Source: BOG-908 sp963848205
GTDB taxonomy: Bacteria; Pseudomonadota; Alphaproteobacteria; Acetobacterales; Acetobacteraceae
Reading direction: 5' to 3'
Assembly (NCBI GenBank): GCA_963848205.1
Contig: CAWKCV010000004.1
Coordinates: 124,001-188,000 of the forward strand
DNA: 64,000 nucleotides
The first letter of the stretch is position 1; each line of letters opens with the position of its first letter. Under the pieces are notes generated by a model. It was not told the DNA's origin. It worked only from the letters and a program-made list of their open reading frames with translations, and did not search any database. A program made the position numbers and the translations under genes. Positions 52,684 through 60,507 of this stretch are shown piece after piece.

Positions 52684-53020
52684 GTGACGCTTCCCCCCTC
52701 ACGCGTTCAGGCGACCGGCCAGGCGCAGTTCCGCTTCATGGTCGGCAGACCATTTCACGCCACGCCATATTTTCATCAGACCCCCGAGTGTCCCCGGCAA
52801 GCAAAAACTAGGTCAGATCACCCGGCAGGGCAATCGAAATCTGACAGTTTTTTTACGTTACAGTATTGTTCAAGTATAGATGCATGATAGCCGGATCGGA
52901 GACTGCCTGAGTCCCGACCGGCCATTGCTGCGAACCGGATGCCAGTGTCGTGGCACGCGGCAACCCCACACGACGCTGCGTGGAGAGGGGGCGCCCAGCC
53001 GGGCGCCGGTGGACAGGCGA
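52684..53020. other. Region between rpsT and dnaA
   Basis: About 337 bases with no gene. It includes an A/T-rich patch around 52845-52885 that probably carries the dnaA promoter on the minus strand, and a GC-rich hairpin just below the rpsT stop. I find no consensus DnaA boxes (TTATCCACA) and therefore do not call it an origin. Confidence 0.5.
52990..53007 (-). terminator. Hairpin after rpsT
   Basis: Arms GGCGCCC and GGGCGCC with a four-base loop, 14 bases past the stop codon on the minus strand. No T-run. Confidence 0.45.
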
Positions 53021-53293
53021 TCAGTGCGCGGCGGAAATCTGCTTGATGCGGGACGACATGCGCGACAGCTTGCGGGCTACCGTGTTCTTGTGAATCACAC
53101 CTTTGCCCGACGCGCGCTGCATCTCCGGCTGCGCCTCGCGCAAGGCCGCACGCGCCGCCTCCTGATCGCCGCCGGCGATCGCTGCCTCCACCTTCTTGAT
53201 GAACGTGCGCATACGGGACTTGCGGGCCGTGTTGCGGGCAGTGCGGACGATGTTCTGACGGATGCGCTTGCGCGCGGAATCGGTATTCGCCAT
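53021..53293 (-). CDS. rpsT: 30S ribosomal protein S20
   Basis: Small-subunit helical-bundle protein. It has 90 residues from ATG 53293: MANTDSARKRIRQNIVRTAR, then the conserved VIHKNTVARKLSRMSSRIK. The longer in-frame extension upstream is rich in Pro/Cys and is not S20. rpsT beside dnaA is a recurring alphaproteobacterial arrangement. Confidence 0.96.
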   Translation of the reverse strand: MANTDSARKRIRQNIVRTARNTARKSRMRTFIKKVEAAIAGGDQEAARAALREAQPEMQRASGKGVIHKNTVARKLSRMSSRIKQISAAH

Positions 53294-53436
53294 GAGGTCG
53301 GGTCTATCTCGCGGTTCGCATGAAACGGTTTCCGGCGGGCGCGGACAGGTCCGGCACGTCAGAGGAGGCAGGTTTCTAGGGTCGAGGGTAGGGCAAGTCA
53401 AGGACGATCCGGTAACCCCAAAGCCGCCGACAGTGC

Positions 53437-53628
53437 CTACCGCTTATGCACCGACCATAACATCAGCCAACGCACCGGCCCTACCCATGCGAACCCCGCG
53501 ATCGGGTAATAGACCGCCTGCACCACCCACGACATCGGCCTGACATAGTCGCCCAGAACCGCAGCGCCCGCGATCCAGCCCACGACGAACACGCAGATGA
53601 GCAAGACGGCGATCGGGGTGCGCGACAT
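53437..53628 (-). CDS. DUF2842-like small membrane protein
   Basis: 63 residues with two membrane helices: IAVLLICVFVVGWIAGAAVLG and a second in the YYPIAGFAWVGPVRWL region. The layout of two helices with a WVVQAVYYPIAG turn resembles DUF2842, a family of short alphaproteobacterial proteins of unknown role. ATG 53628 was chosen; an in-frame ATG at 53682 adds 18 residues that overlap the likely apt promoter. Divergent from apt. Confidence 0.7.
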   Translation of the reverse strand: MSRTPIAVLLICVFVVGWIAGAAVLGDYVRPMSWVVQAVYYPIAGFAWVGPVRWLMLWSVHKR

Positions 53629-53728
53629 GGCGCCGCCGGTAAGCCAATCGCGCCCGGCCCGCAACATTGGCGGCCGCGCCACACACGACTATAGCCGCCA
53701 ATCCAGCGCCTTACAGGATGCCAAGCAC

Positions 53729-54244
53729 ATGGACCTCAAGCAGCACATCCGCTCCATCCCGGATTTCCCCAAACCCGGCATCCTGTTCTACGACATCTCC
53801 ACTCTCCTGGCGCACCCCGACGCCTGGCAGGTCGCCATGGGCAGAATGGCCAACCGCGTCATCCAGTACCGCCCCCACGTGCTGGCCGGCATCGAATCCC
53901 GCGGCTTTCTCCTTGCTGCCCCCCTCGCCCTCAAACTCGGCTGCGGCTTCATCATGATCCGCAAACCCGGCAAACTCCCCGGGCCCACCATCGGTCAGGA
54001 CTACACACTCGAATACGGCACCGACCGCGTGGAAATCCAGGCCGACGCCATCACCCCGGGACAACGCGTCGTCATCCTCGACGACCTGCTCGCGACGGGC
54101 GGCACCATGGCCGCGGGCATCGCCCTTCTGCGTGGCGCGGGCGCCGAGGTGACCGCGGCGGCGGCGCTGATCGAGCTGACTTTCCTCGCCGGGCGAGCGC
54201 GGATCGAGGTGCCCTGTGAGACGTTGATCGCTTATGACGAATAG
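53729..54244 (+). CDS. apt: Adenine phosphoribosyltransferase
   Basis: Purine salvage: makes AMP from adenine and PRPP. It has 171 residues. IPDFPKPGILFYDIS at the N-terminus and the PRPP-binding motif VVILDDLLATGGTM are diagnostic. ATG 53729 begins MDLKQHIRSIPDFP. A palindromic element follows five bases after the stop. Confidence 0.97.
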   Translation: MDLKQHIRSIPDFPKPGILFYDISTLLAHPDAWQVAMGRMANRVIQYRPHVLAGIESRGFLLAAPLALKLGCGFIMIRKPGKLPGPTIGQDYTLEYGTDRVEIQADAITPGQRVVILDDLLATGGTMAAGIALLRGAGAEVTAAAALIELTFLAGRARIEVPCETLIAYDE

Positions 54245-54249
54245 TAAGG

Positions 54250-54290
54250 GAGCAGTCCTTTTTTGACAAAAAGGACCAAAAAACTTTTGC
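54250..54290 (+). repeat. Palindromic element copy (B flavour), hairpin facing apt
   Basis: GAGCAGTCCTTTTTTGAC then AAAAAGGACCAAAAAACTTTTGC. Its far end abuts the stop codon of the convergent membrane-protein gene. Confidence 0.92.
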
Positions 54291-56125
54291 TAGTTCAGGC
54301 AGAAGGATTTGCGGGGTAGCATTGCCGAGAAATGCTGGCGCGTCAGAGTGGAAGGCAGGTGCCAGGCAGCATCGACGCTCCAGACTCCATCGTGGAGCGA
54401 CAGAAGGCCGGCCTCGCCGGCCGGCAAGCCCGCCAGGCCAGCGCCGGCGCACGTCACCAGCGCGTGCGCGAACCCCGCCCGCTTTGCATCCTCCAACGCC
54501 GCGTCACTCGCCGCGAGCTCGCTGCGGAAATCCAGCCCGAACCGGCGCGGCTCGGTAAACAGCAGCACGCCGCGCAGATAACTCCCGACCGCATCGTCGC
54601 CGTCCCCCGGCACCACCAGCGCCACCCGGTCGCCATCATGCAGCAACCCCGCCGCCCGGTGCCCGATGTCCCACAGAAACGGCTGCGGCGCGTCCAGATC
54701 GAACCGTAGCAACCCCGCCCCCACCAGCGGTCCCGTCACCACCGCCCCCACGCACGCAACACCCAAACCTCGCCGCCAGCCCGCCGATCGCCTCGCCCAC
54801 CACGCCGACGCCACCGGCCCGAGCCACACCGCCAGCCCCAGCATCACCACCAGCGAGAGCTGCGACATGTAGCGAAAATACGAATGCGCATGCACCGCCC
54901 AGATCACCGGGAAATGCGCCACATAGGTGAACAGCAGAAACGCGTTGAACCCGACGAACAGCCCCGCGCCGAGCCCCAGAATCACCGCAGCCCGCCGCCA
55001 GGGCCGGCGGCGCGCCTCGATCACACAGCCCGCCAGCATGGCCAGCACGGCCAAAAAATACGCTGCCTTCTGGAACATCGCGAACGCGATCCCGCCCAAA
55101 ATCTTCGGCAGCAGATCGAGATGCCACGCGGCAAACGGCAGCATCTTCAGCTCGCCCACCGCGAAATGGCCGAGCACATACCAGCGATATAGAACATACA
55201 GCGCGAGCGACGGCGCCACCGAGCCTGCCACCAGCGCCACCCAACGCCCGCGCCTCACGCCAGGCGCGAACAGCCCAAGCACCAGCAATGTCAGCGCAAA
55301 CGGCAACAGCAGCCCAAGCGCGGATTGCTTGATCTCGACCAGCGCGCACAGCACCAACGCCAGCGCGATCTCAGTGCCGCGCGACCCCGCCTGCGCCTGC
55401 CGCAAAAGGTCCGCCCCCAGCGACGTCGCGAACAACAGCGCCACCGCTATCGGCGCCTCCCCATAACTCGCCAAAAACACCCGAGGCACAAACCCAGGAT
55501 TAAGGGCGGTCGTCATCGCAAGCGCAAAAGCCAAACACACAAGAGTTTTTTGGTCCTTTTTCCCAAAAAAGGACTGCCTGCTTTCCGTCGCTAAAAGCAT
55601 CCCCCCCGCCAGCAGCAACACCGCATTGAACAGACTCAACGCGTTCCCCACCAGCCGCCCCGCAAACAGCGAAACGGCATACCCCACGAACTGCGTATTG
55701 TAAGGCGCCCCCGGCAGGAACGACCACGAAACCGCCCCACCATCGCGCGGCAATGCCGCATGGTCATAAAGATACGCCAGGTTCGGCAGCAGATTGAGCC
55801 AGGTATCCACCTGACTGGGCCGCGCCGCGAGCAGCACCAGCCACAACGGCAGGCTAAGCAGCACCGTCTTCGCAAGGTCCGGCGCCGGCCAGCGCCACGC
55901 AGCCAGGGCCGCCACGCCCAGCAATCCGGCGGGCCAGGTCAGCGGCCACGGCAACGCCACCGCCCACACGGTCATGAGCAGGCAGTAGCCGCCCCACCCT
56001 GCCAGCAGCGCGGTCTGGGGCGGCGCATCGCGGCCGAGTGCCAGCCGCCCAACTGTCAGCAGCCCCGCACACGCGGCCGCCAGCCCGAACGCCGCCGCCA
56101 GCGAGGCGAACGACCATCCGGTCAG
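54290..56125 (-). CDS. Polytopic membrane protein, possibly GT-C type, carrying an in-frame repeat
   Basis: About 611 residues with ten or more membrane helices and a C-terminal soluble part. The first long loop has PSQVDTWLNLLPNLAYLYDH, and the layout recalls GT-C glycosyltransferases or polysaccharide ligases, but no catalytic motif is certain. At 55541-55585 a complete B-flavour palindromic element lies in frame, encoding ESRQSFFGKKDQKT in a loop between helices. No ATG, GTG or TTG is near the expected start. CTG 56125 overlaps the upstream stop as CTGA; ATT 56131 is an alternative. The open frame upstream to 56557 is a shadow of the TVP38-like gene. The last residues (SFCLN) abut another element. 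Confidence 0.75.
   Translation of the reverse strand: MTGWSFASLAAAFGLAAACAGLLTVGRLALGRDAPPQTALLAGWGGYCLLMTVWAVALPWPLTWPAGLLGVAALAAWRWPAPDLAKTVLLSLPLWLVLLAARPSQVDTWLNLLPNLAYLYDHAALPRDGGAVSWSFLPGAPYNTQFVGYAVSLFAGRLVGNALSLFNAVLLLAGGMLLATESRQSFFGKKDQKTLVCLAFALAMTTALNPGFVPRVFLASYGEAPIAVALLFATSLGADLLRQAQAGSRGTEIALALVLCALVEIKQSALGLLLPFALTLLVLGLFAPGVRRGRWVALVAGSVAPSLALYVLYRWYVLGHFAVGELKMLPFAAWHLDLLPKILGGIAFAMFQKAAYFLAVLAMLAGCVIEARRRPWRRAAVILGLGAGLFVGFNAFLLFTYVAHFPVIWAVHAHSYFRYMSQLSLVVMLGLAVWLGPVASAWWARRSAGWRRGLGVACVGAVVTGPLVGAGLLRFDLDAPQPFLWDIGHRAAGLLHDGDRVALVVPGDGDDAVGSYLRGVLLFTEPRRFGLDFRSELAASDAALEDAKRAGFAHALVTCAGAGLAGLPAGEAGLLSLHDGVWSVDAAWHLPSTLTRQHFSAMLPRKSFCLN
55541..55585 (-). repeat. Palindromic element copy (B flavour) inside a coding sequence
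   Basis: AGAGTTTTTTG, then arms GTCCTTTTT and AAAAAGGAC, then TGCCTGCTTTCC. It is read in frame by the membrane-protein gene without a stop. Confidence 0.92.
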
Positions 56126-56814
56126 GAAAATGGCGCGCGGTCCGGATCGGCCGGCGTGCGCGCCGTCTTCAGCAGCACGAAGCCGAGCAACGCGGAGGCC
56201 ACGAACAGCGCGGCCCCCACGCCGAGCTGCACGCCTTGCCCGACATGCACGCCGCTGCCGGCCAGCGCGAAGATCGCCGTCTGCGGCAGGTAGCCGAGCA
56301 ACGTCGCGGCCAGAAACGGCCACGCCTTCATACCGGAGACGCCGGCCACCAGGTTCAGCACAAGGTTGTTTCCCACCGGCAGCAGCCGCAGCGTCAGCGT
56401 GGCGGTGAACGGATTGCCGGCCAGAAACCCGTCCAGCCGCGCCAGCCGGCCGCGCAGATGGCGGACCGCCCAGCCGCGCCCGACCCCGCGCGCCAGCCAG
56501 AAATCCAGCGCGCAGCCCAGCATCTGCGCCAGCAACGCGAGAGAAGCTCCCTCCCAAAGCCCGAACGTCAACCCGCCGGCAAACGCCACCGCCTGACGCG
56601 GCACACCGCTGGCCGCCAGCAGCGCGCCCGCCATCACCAGCCCCACGGCCCCACCGGCACCCGGCGCATGGGTGAAACTGGCCGTGCCCACCAGCCTCGC
56701 CGCAACGCCCACCGCGAGCAGCCCAGCCAGCATCGCGGCACCGCGCGCCGCACCCGACAGGCTCGCCGCGCGCTCGCCGCCCGCCAGCTTCACCGTCTCA
56801 GCCGGTCGAGCCAA
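56122..56814 (-). CDS. TVP38/TMEM64 (DedA-like) membrane protein
   Basis: 230 residues, five to six helices. The SNARE-associated (VTT) domain is recognisable: FTATLTLRLLPVGNNLVLNLVAGVSGMKAWPFLAATLLGYLPQT, the family's R-x-x-P-x-x-x-x-x-x-N-x-x-x-G pattern. Homologues act as lipid scramblases or flippases; a role in undecaprenyl-phosphate recycling is known for some DedA proteins. TTG 56814 is taken as start, overlapping dut by 17 bases; a GTG eight codons later is possible. Confidence 0.85.
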   Translation of the reverse strand: MARPAETVKLAGGERAASLSGAARGAAMLAGLLAVGVAARLVGTASFTHAPGAGGAVGLVMAGALLAASGVPRQAVAFAGGLTFGLWEGASLALLAQMLGCALDFWLARGVGRGWAVRHLRGRLARLDGFLAGNPFTATLTLRLLPVGNNLVLNLVAGVSGMKAWPFLAATLLGYLPQTAIFALAGSGVHVGQGVQLGVGAALFVASALLGFVLLKTARTPADPDRAPFS

Positions 56815-57250
56815 AACCGCCCGCCCCGCGCGCCGTCGTCTGCGAGAACGCCGCCACCACTCTGAACGCCGGCCGCAGGATCGGCATGAAGATCATCTGC
56901 GCAATCCGGTCGCCAGGCCGGATCACGATCGGCGACGTGCCCGCAGCACTCCTGTTCCACAAACTGACCAGAATCGGCCCCGTGTAGTCCGCGTCGATGA
57001 CGCCGGTCAGGTTGCCGACCACCAGCCCCTGCCGATGCCCCAGCCCCGAGCGCGGCACGATCAGCGCGGCCATCCGGGCGTCTGCCATGTGCAGCGCGAT
57101 GCCGGCCGGCACCAGTTCCGCAGGCGCACCGGCTGCAAGAACCAGGTCCTGATCGAGGCACGCATGCAGGTCGATCGCGGCCGCCATTTCGCTTTGGTAC
57201 CTGGGCAGGCCCCAGCTCTCGATGCGTTTGTCTAGGATGACGACTTCGAT
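56798..57250 (-). CDS. dut: dUTP diphosphatase
   Basis: Hydrolyses dUTP to dUMP, trimeric. From the ATC at 57250 it is 150 residues, the family length. Motifs 1-5 are visible: AAIDLHA, PRSGLGH, GVIDADYTGPI, GDRIAQMIF and RGAGGFGSTG. The protein should begin near IEVVILDKRIESWGLPRY, but no ATG, GTG or TTG is in frame there. ATC 57250 with GGAG ten bases upstream is the best candidate. The frame is open further up, through a degenerate palindromic element (SATKKNF), to an ATG at 57445 inside the kinase gene, which is unlikely to be the start. Confidence 0.9.
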   Translation of the reverse strand: MEVVILDKRIESWGLPRYQSEMAAAIDLHACLDQDLVLAAGAPAELVPAGIALHMADARMAALIVPRSGLGHRQGLVVGNLTGVIDADYTGPILVSLWNRSAAGTSPIVIRPGDRIAQMIFMPILRPAFRVVAAFSQTTARGAGGFGSTG

Positions 57251-57271
57251 TTCGGGGGAGCTCCGGCAACA

Positions 57272-57318
57272 GGAAAGGAAGTTCTTCTTTGTAGCAGAAA
57301 GAAGCCAAAAGCTTTCGT
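57272..57318 (+). repeat. Palindromic element copy, degenerate, between kinase and dut
   Basis: GGAAGTTCTTCTTTG then TAGCAGAAAGAAGCCAAAAGCTTTCG. Hairpin end faces dut, far end touches the stop codon of the hybrid kinase. Confidence 0.7.
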
Positions 57319-60002
57319 CAGTTGGCTTCCGGCTTGGTGGTGGCGAGCACGTTGGCAAGGCAATTCGCGAGGGTTTCGGCGCGAAAAGGTTTCTGGAGTG
57401 TCGCGGCCAGGCCGTGGCCGGGGGTTTCGAGAGCCTGCGCGCCATAGCCGGTCATCAGCACCACCGGCAAGCCTGGCAGCAGATCGTGCGCTTCGGCCGC
57501 CAACTGCAAGCCCGTCATGTGCGGCATCGTCAGATCGGCCAGCATCACGTCATAGATGGCGGTGCGCAACGCCAGCAGAGCGGCCGGGCCGCCATCGACC
57601 TGCGTCACCAGCGCGCCGCGCTCCTCCAGGAACTCGGCCGCCACGGCCAGCACATCCGGATCGTCGTCCACCACCAGCACGCGCGCGCCGGCCAACTGCA
57701 CAAGCGGCGGCGCGGCCAGGAACTCCGGCACCGAAGCGGCCGCTGCCTCGCCTGCCCGCGGCAGGAATACGCTCACTGTCGTGCCGACGCCCGGCGTGCT
57801 CGCGATCGACACGCCGCCGCCCATCTGCTGCGCCACGCCCAGCACCTGCGGCAGCCCCAGGCCGGACCCGCGCCCGACCTCCTTGGTCGTGAAGAACGGC
57901 TCGAACGCACGCGCCAGCACGAAAGGCGGCATGCCATGCCCGGTATCGCTCACATGCAGCACCGCGAACTCGCCGGCCGGCGGATCTTCCGCCCGCGTGG
58001 GCGGCCCGCGCTGCACGCTGTCGGCACGCAACGTCAGCCGGCCGCCCTCCGGCATCGCGTCGCGCGCGTTGATCGCCAGGTTGAGCAGCATCAGCTCCAC
58101 TTGCGAGGCATCGGCCCAGGCGTGCCAGTCCAGCGGCGACGCTTCGACCACGATCTCGATCGAGCGCCCCAGCGTGCCCTCCAGAAGCTCGCGCATGCCG
58201 CCCAGCACCGCCGGCAAATCCAGCCGTTCCAATTGCAACGTCTGGCGGCGCGCGAACGCCAGCAACTGCGTCGTCAGCCGGCTGCCACGCCCCGCCGCAC
58301 GGGTCGCACGCGCCAGCAAGGCGCTGGCCCGCTTGTCGTCCAGCAGCGCCACCGGCCGGCTCAGCAATTCCAGGCACCCGGTAATCGCCAGCAGCAAATT
58401 GTTGAATTCGTGCGCCACGCCGCCGGTCAGTTGACCCACCGCCTCCAGCCGCTGCGAACGCCGGCGCGCTTCCTCGGCATCCAGCCTCGCGGTCACGTCC
58501 TGGAACACGGTCACCGCCAGGTGCACCCGGCCCTGATCGTCGCGCAGCGGCGCGGCACTGACCTCCAGCTCCACCACCCGGCCGCTCGCGCATTGCGCGC
58601 TTATCAGCACCCGCTCGGTCGCAACCCCGCGGCACGCCAGCGCCCCAGGCATGTTCTCGGGCAGCAGCACCTCGCCCTCCTGGCGCATCAGCGGCCACTG
58701 CGCCGGTGAAAGCACGTCGGCGTCCCATTTCAGCAGCCCGCGCGCTTCCGTGTTTGCGTAAGAAAGCTCGCCATCCGCGCGGTGCACCATCACGCCCACC
58801 GGCATCTGGTCCAGTATCGCCGCCAAATCCCGCTGCCGCGCGGCGAGCTCGGCATTGGCCAGCGCCAGCTCCGCCGTCCGCTCCTCCACCCTGACCGAGA
58901 GGCTTTCGTTCAGCTCGGCCAGGTCCGCCTGGCGCCGCGCCAGCGCATCGGCCGCATCCCACATCGCCTGCGAAACCGCTTCCGCCTCCGCCAGGCCCGG
59001 CGGAATGGAAGCCCACGACCGCGCATCGTGCAGCGCGCGTGTGGATTGCGCCAATGCCTCGATCGGCCGCGAAATACCGCCAGCCATGCGCCGGGCCAAC
59101 ATGATGCCCGCCACGATCGCCGCCACGCCGAACACCACCAATGTGCTCGTCGATTGCCGGCCCGAGGCTGCCACCTGCGCCTCGGGGCAAGCGACGGCCA
59201 CCGACCAGCGCGACATCGGCGACCGGCTGTACGCCGACACGACGTGCGTGCCGTCCGTCGCGATGCCGTCGCGCGTGCCTTCCTCGTTGCGCCCGATCGC
59301 ATCCCAAAGCTGCGGGCTCGCATGCCTTCCCACGAACCGGTCCGGCTCGCGCGTGCGCGCCGCCAGCGTGCCCGCCGGATCGATGATCGCCGACACCCAC
59401 TCGTCGGGCAGCCGCTCACGCGTCAATACCGCCTGCATGGCGCTGGGCGGCAGCACCAGGCTGAGGTCGTAGGCATGCACGCCATCGATGCCCACCGGCA
59501 GCACGATCCAGATCTCGGAAGGGGTGTTGTCCGAGGAGACCACCATCGGCCACACACGCGGCGTGCCGATCGCCTCGCCGTTCCAGTCAGACATCGGCAC
59601 GCCCGCGCGCCAGCCACCGCTTCTCTGCCCCGAAGTATCCACCAGCCGGCGCCCGGCCGGGTCGCTGAGCACCACACGGCCGCCCATCACCACCGTCGCG
59701 CGCGCCAGGCGCTCGAAGCCGGCCAGGTCGCCGCTCCGCAGCTCGCTCGCCGCCGCCAGCGTGTGCAGCAGCGTCTCGCCCTGCACGAACTCCCTGTCCA
59801 CCAGCTGGCTGAGACCGTGCGCCGTCTGGCGCAGCGCGGTCTCGGCCCCCGCGCGGGCGATCGCGTAGATCCGCCAGGTCAGCACGGCCGAAAACGCCAG
59901 GCCCGGCACCAGCAGCAATGCGACCAGACGCAGCAGACGGTGACGAACCGTCCGCGCCAGGTGGCGCGGCACCGAAGGTGGGGCGGCGGGAAAATCCAAC
60001 AT
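57318..60002 (-). CDS. PAS hybrid histidine kinase with periplasmic sensor
   Basis: 894 residues. First membrane helix at about 23-43 (LLRLVALLLVPGLAFSAVLTW), a periplasmic Cache-like sensor at about 45-275, a second helix near 282-302 (TSTLVVFGVAAIVAGIMLA), a HAMP-like linker with coiled coil, PAS at about 395-515, phosphoacceptor His in GGVAHEFNNLL, N box LNLAINARDAM, G boxes DTGHGMP and GSGLGLP, and a receiver with the Asp in DVMLADLTMPHM. The design parallels the kinase at 20-22.7 kb but with a different sensor. No dedicated response regulator gene adjoins it. Confidence 0.93.
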   Translation of the reverse strand: MLDFPAAPPSVPRHLARTVRHRLLRLVALLLVPGLAFSAVLTWRIYAIARAGAETALRQTAHGLSQLVDREFVQGETLLHTLAAASELRSGDLAGFERLARATVVMGGRVVLSDPAGRRLVDTSGQRSGGWRAGVPMSDWNGEAIGTPRVWPMVVSSDNTPSEIWIVLPVGIDGVHAYDLSLVLPPSAMQAVLTRERLPDEWVSAIIDPAGTLAARTREPDRFVGRHASPQLWDAIGRNEEGTRDGIATDGTHVVSAYSRSPMSRWSVAVACPEAQVAASGRQSTSTLVVFGVAAIVAGIMLARRMAGGISRPIEALAQSTRALHDARSWASIPPGLAEAEAVSQAMWDAADALARRQADLAELNESLSVRVEERTAELALANAELAARQRDLAAILDQMPVGVMVHRADGELSYANTEARGLLKWDADVLSPAQWPLMRQEGEVLLPENMPGALACRGVATERVLISAQCASGRVVELEVSAAPLRDDQGRVHLAVTVFQDVTARLDAEEARRRSQRLEAVGQLTGGVAHEFNNLLLAITGCLELLSRPVALLDDKRASALLARATRAAGRGSRLTTQLLAFARRQTLQLERLDLPAVLGGMRELLEGTLGRSIEIVVEASPLDWHAWADASQVELMLLNLAINARDAMPEGGRLTLRADSVQRGPPTRAEDPPAGEFAVLHVSDTGHGMPPFVLARAFEPFFTTKEVGRGSGLGLPQVLGVAQQMGGGVSIASTPGVGTTVSVFLPRAGEAAAASVPEFLAAPPLVQLAGARVLVVDDDPDVLAVAAEFLEERGALVTQVDGGPAALLALRTAIYDVMLADLTMPHMTGLQLAAEAHDLLPGLPVVLMTGYGAQALETPGHGLAATLQKPFRAETLANCLANVLATTKPEAN

Positions 60003-60158
60003 GACGGCGCGAGGGGTCCTCGTCAGGTCTCACCGCCTGACACCCGAACATACAAGCTTCCTGTGCCGATGAGCAGCCTATCGTTCCGGCGTGGCCTGTA
60101 ACGACTTGTTAATATCGCGCCCGTAACTTGAGGGACACAGGGCAGGAACCAGGCAACC

Positions 60159-60419
60159 ATGGAAATCATCTGCATTCAGGGCACGGCACCAGGCCGCATC
60201 GTCGCCACACTCTCGCACGGCATCCGCGTGCGGCAAATCGCGATGACGGTGCAGCAGCATCCTGCCGGCGGCTGGCACGTCGCCCAGCCAGATGGCAGCT
60301 TCGGGCCGCGCTGCCTGGCCGTCAGCACCGCCATCCTCCTCGACGCCAGCGACGCATTCGCCGAGGAACCCGAGATGGCGCCGGTTCGCGCGCGCGTTGC
60401 GGAGTATGTGGTGGGTTAG
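60159..60419 (+). CDS. Small protein of unknown function
   Basis: 86 residues, no recognised domain, no signal peptide. It begins MEIICIQGTAPGRIVATLSH and is predicted soluble with mixed alpha/beta content. The start ATG follows CAGGAACCAGGCAACC, a plausible ribosome site. It is divergent from the hybrid kinase and has a palindromic element right after its stop. That the element respects its boundary supports its being a real gene. Confidence 0.6.
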   Translation: MEIICIQGTAPGRIVATLSHGIRVRQIAMTVQQHPAGGWHVAQPDGSFGPRCLAVSTAILLDASDAFAEEPEMAPVRARVAEYVVG

Positions 60420-60424
60420 AAAAG

Positions 60425-60466
60425 CAAGGCGTTCTTTTCTGAAGAAAAGAACCAAAAGACTTTGGC
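60425..60466 (+). repeat. Palindromic element copy with compensatory arm change
   Basis: Arms GTTCTTTTCT and AGAAAAGAAC, both changed at the outer base pair relative to the A flavour, then CAAAAGACTTTGGC. GCGAGTGCTGTCGCGGACTCGC follows at 60466-60487 with arms GCGAGT and ACTCGC. Confidence 0.92.
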
Positions 60467-60507
60467 GAGTGCTGTCGCGGACTCGCCGGCTGATAGTCGC
60501 TGTGCGA

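Noticed and set aside
52684..53020. Replication origin beside dnaA
   Set aside because: No consensus DnaA boxes were found, and alphaproteobacterial origins are often not next to dnaA.
57251..57445. ATG at 57445 as start of dut
   Set aside because: It would overlap the hybrid kinase gene by about 128 bases and add about 65 residues with no dUTPase similarity.
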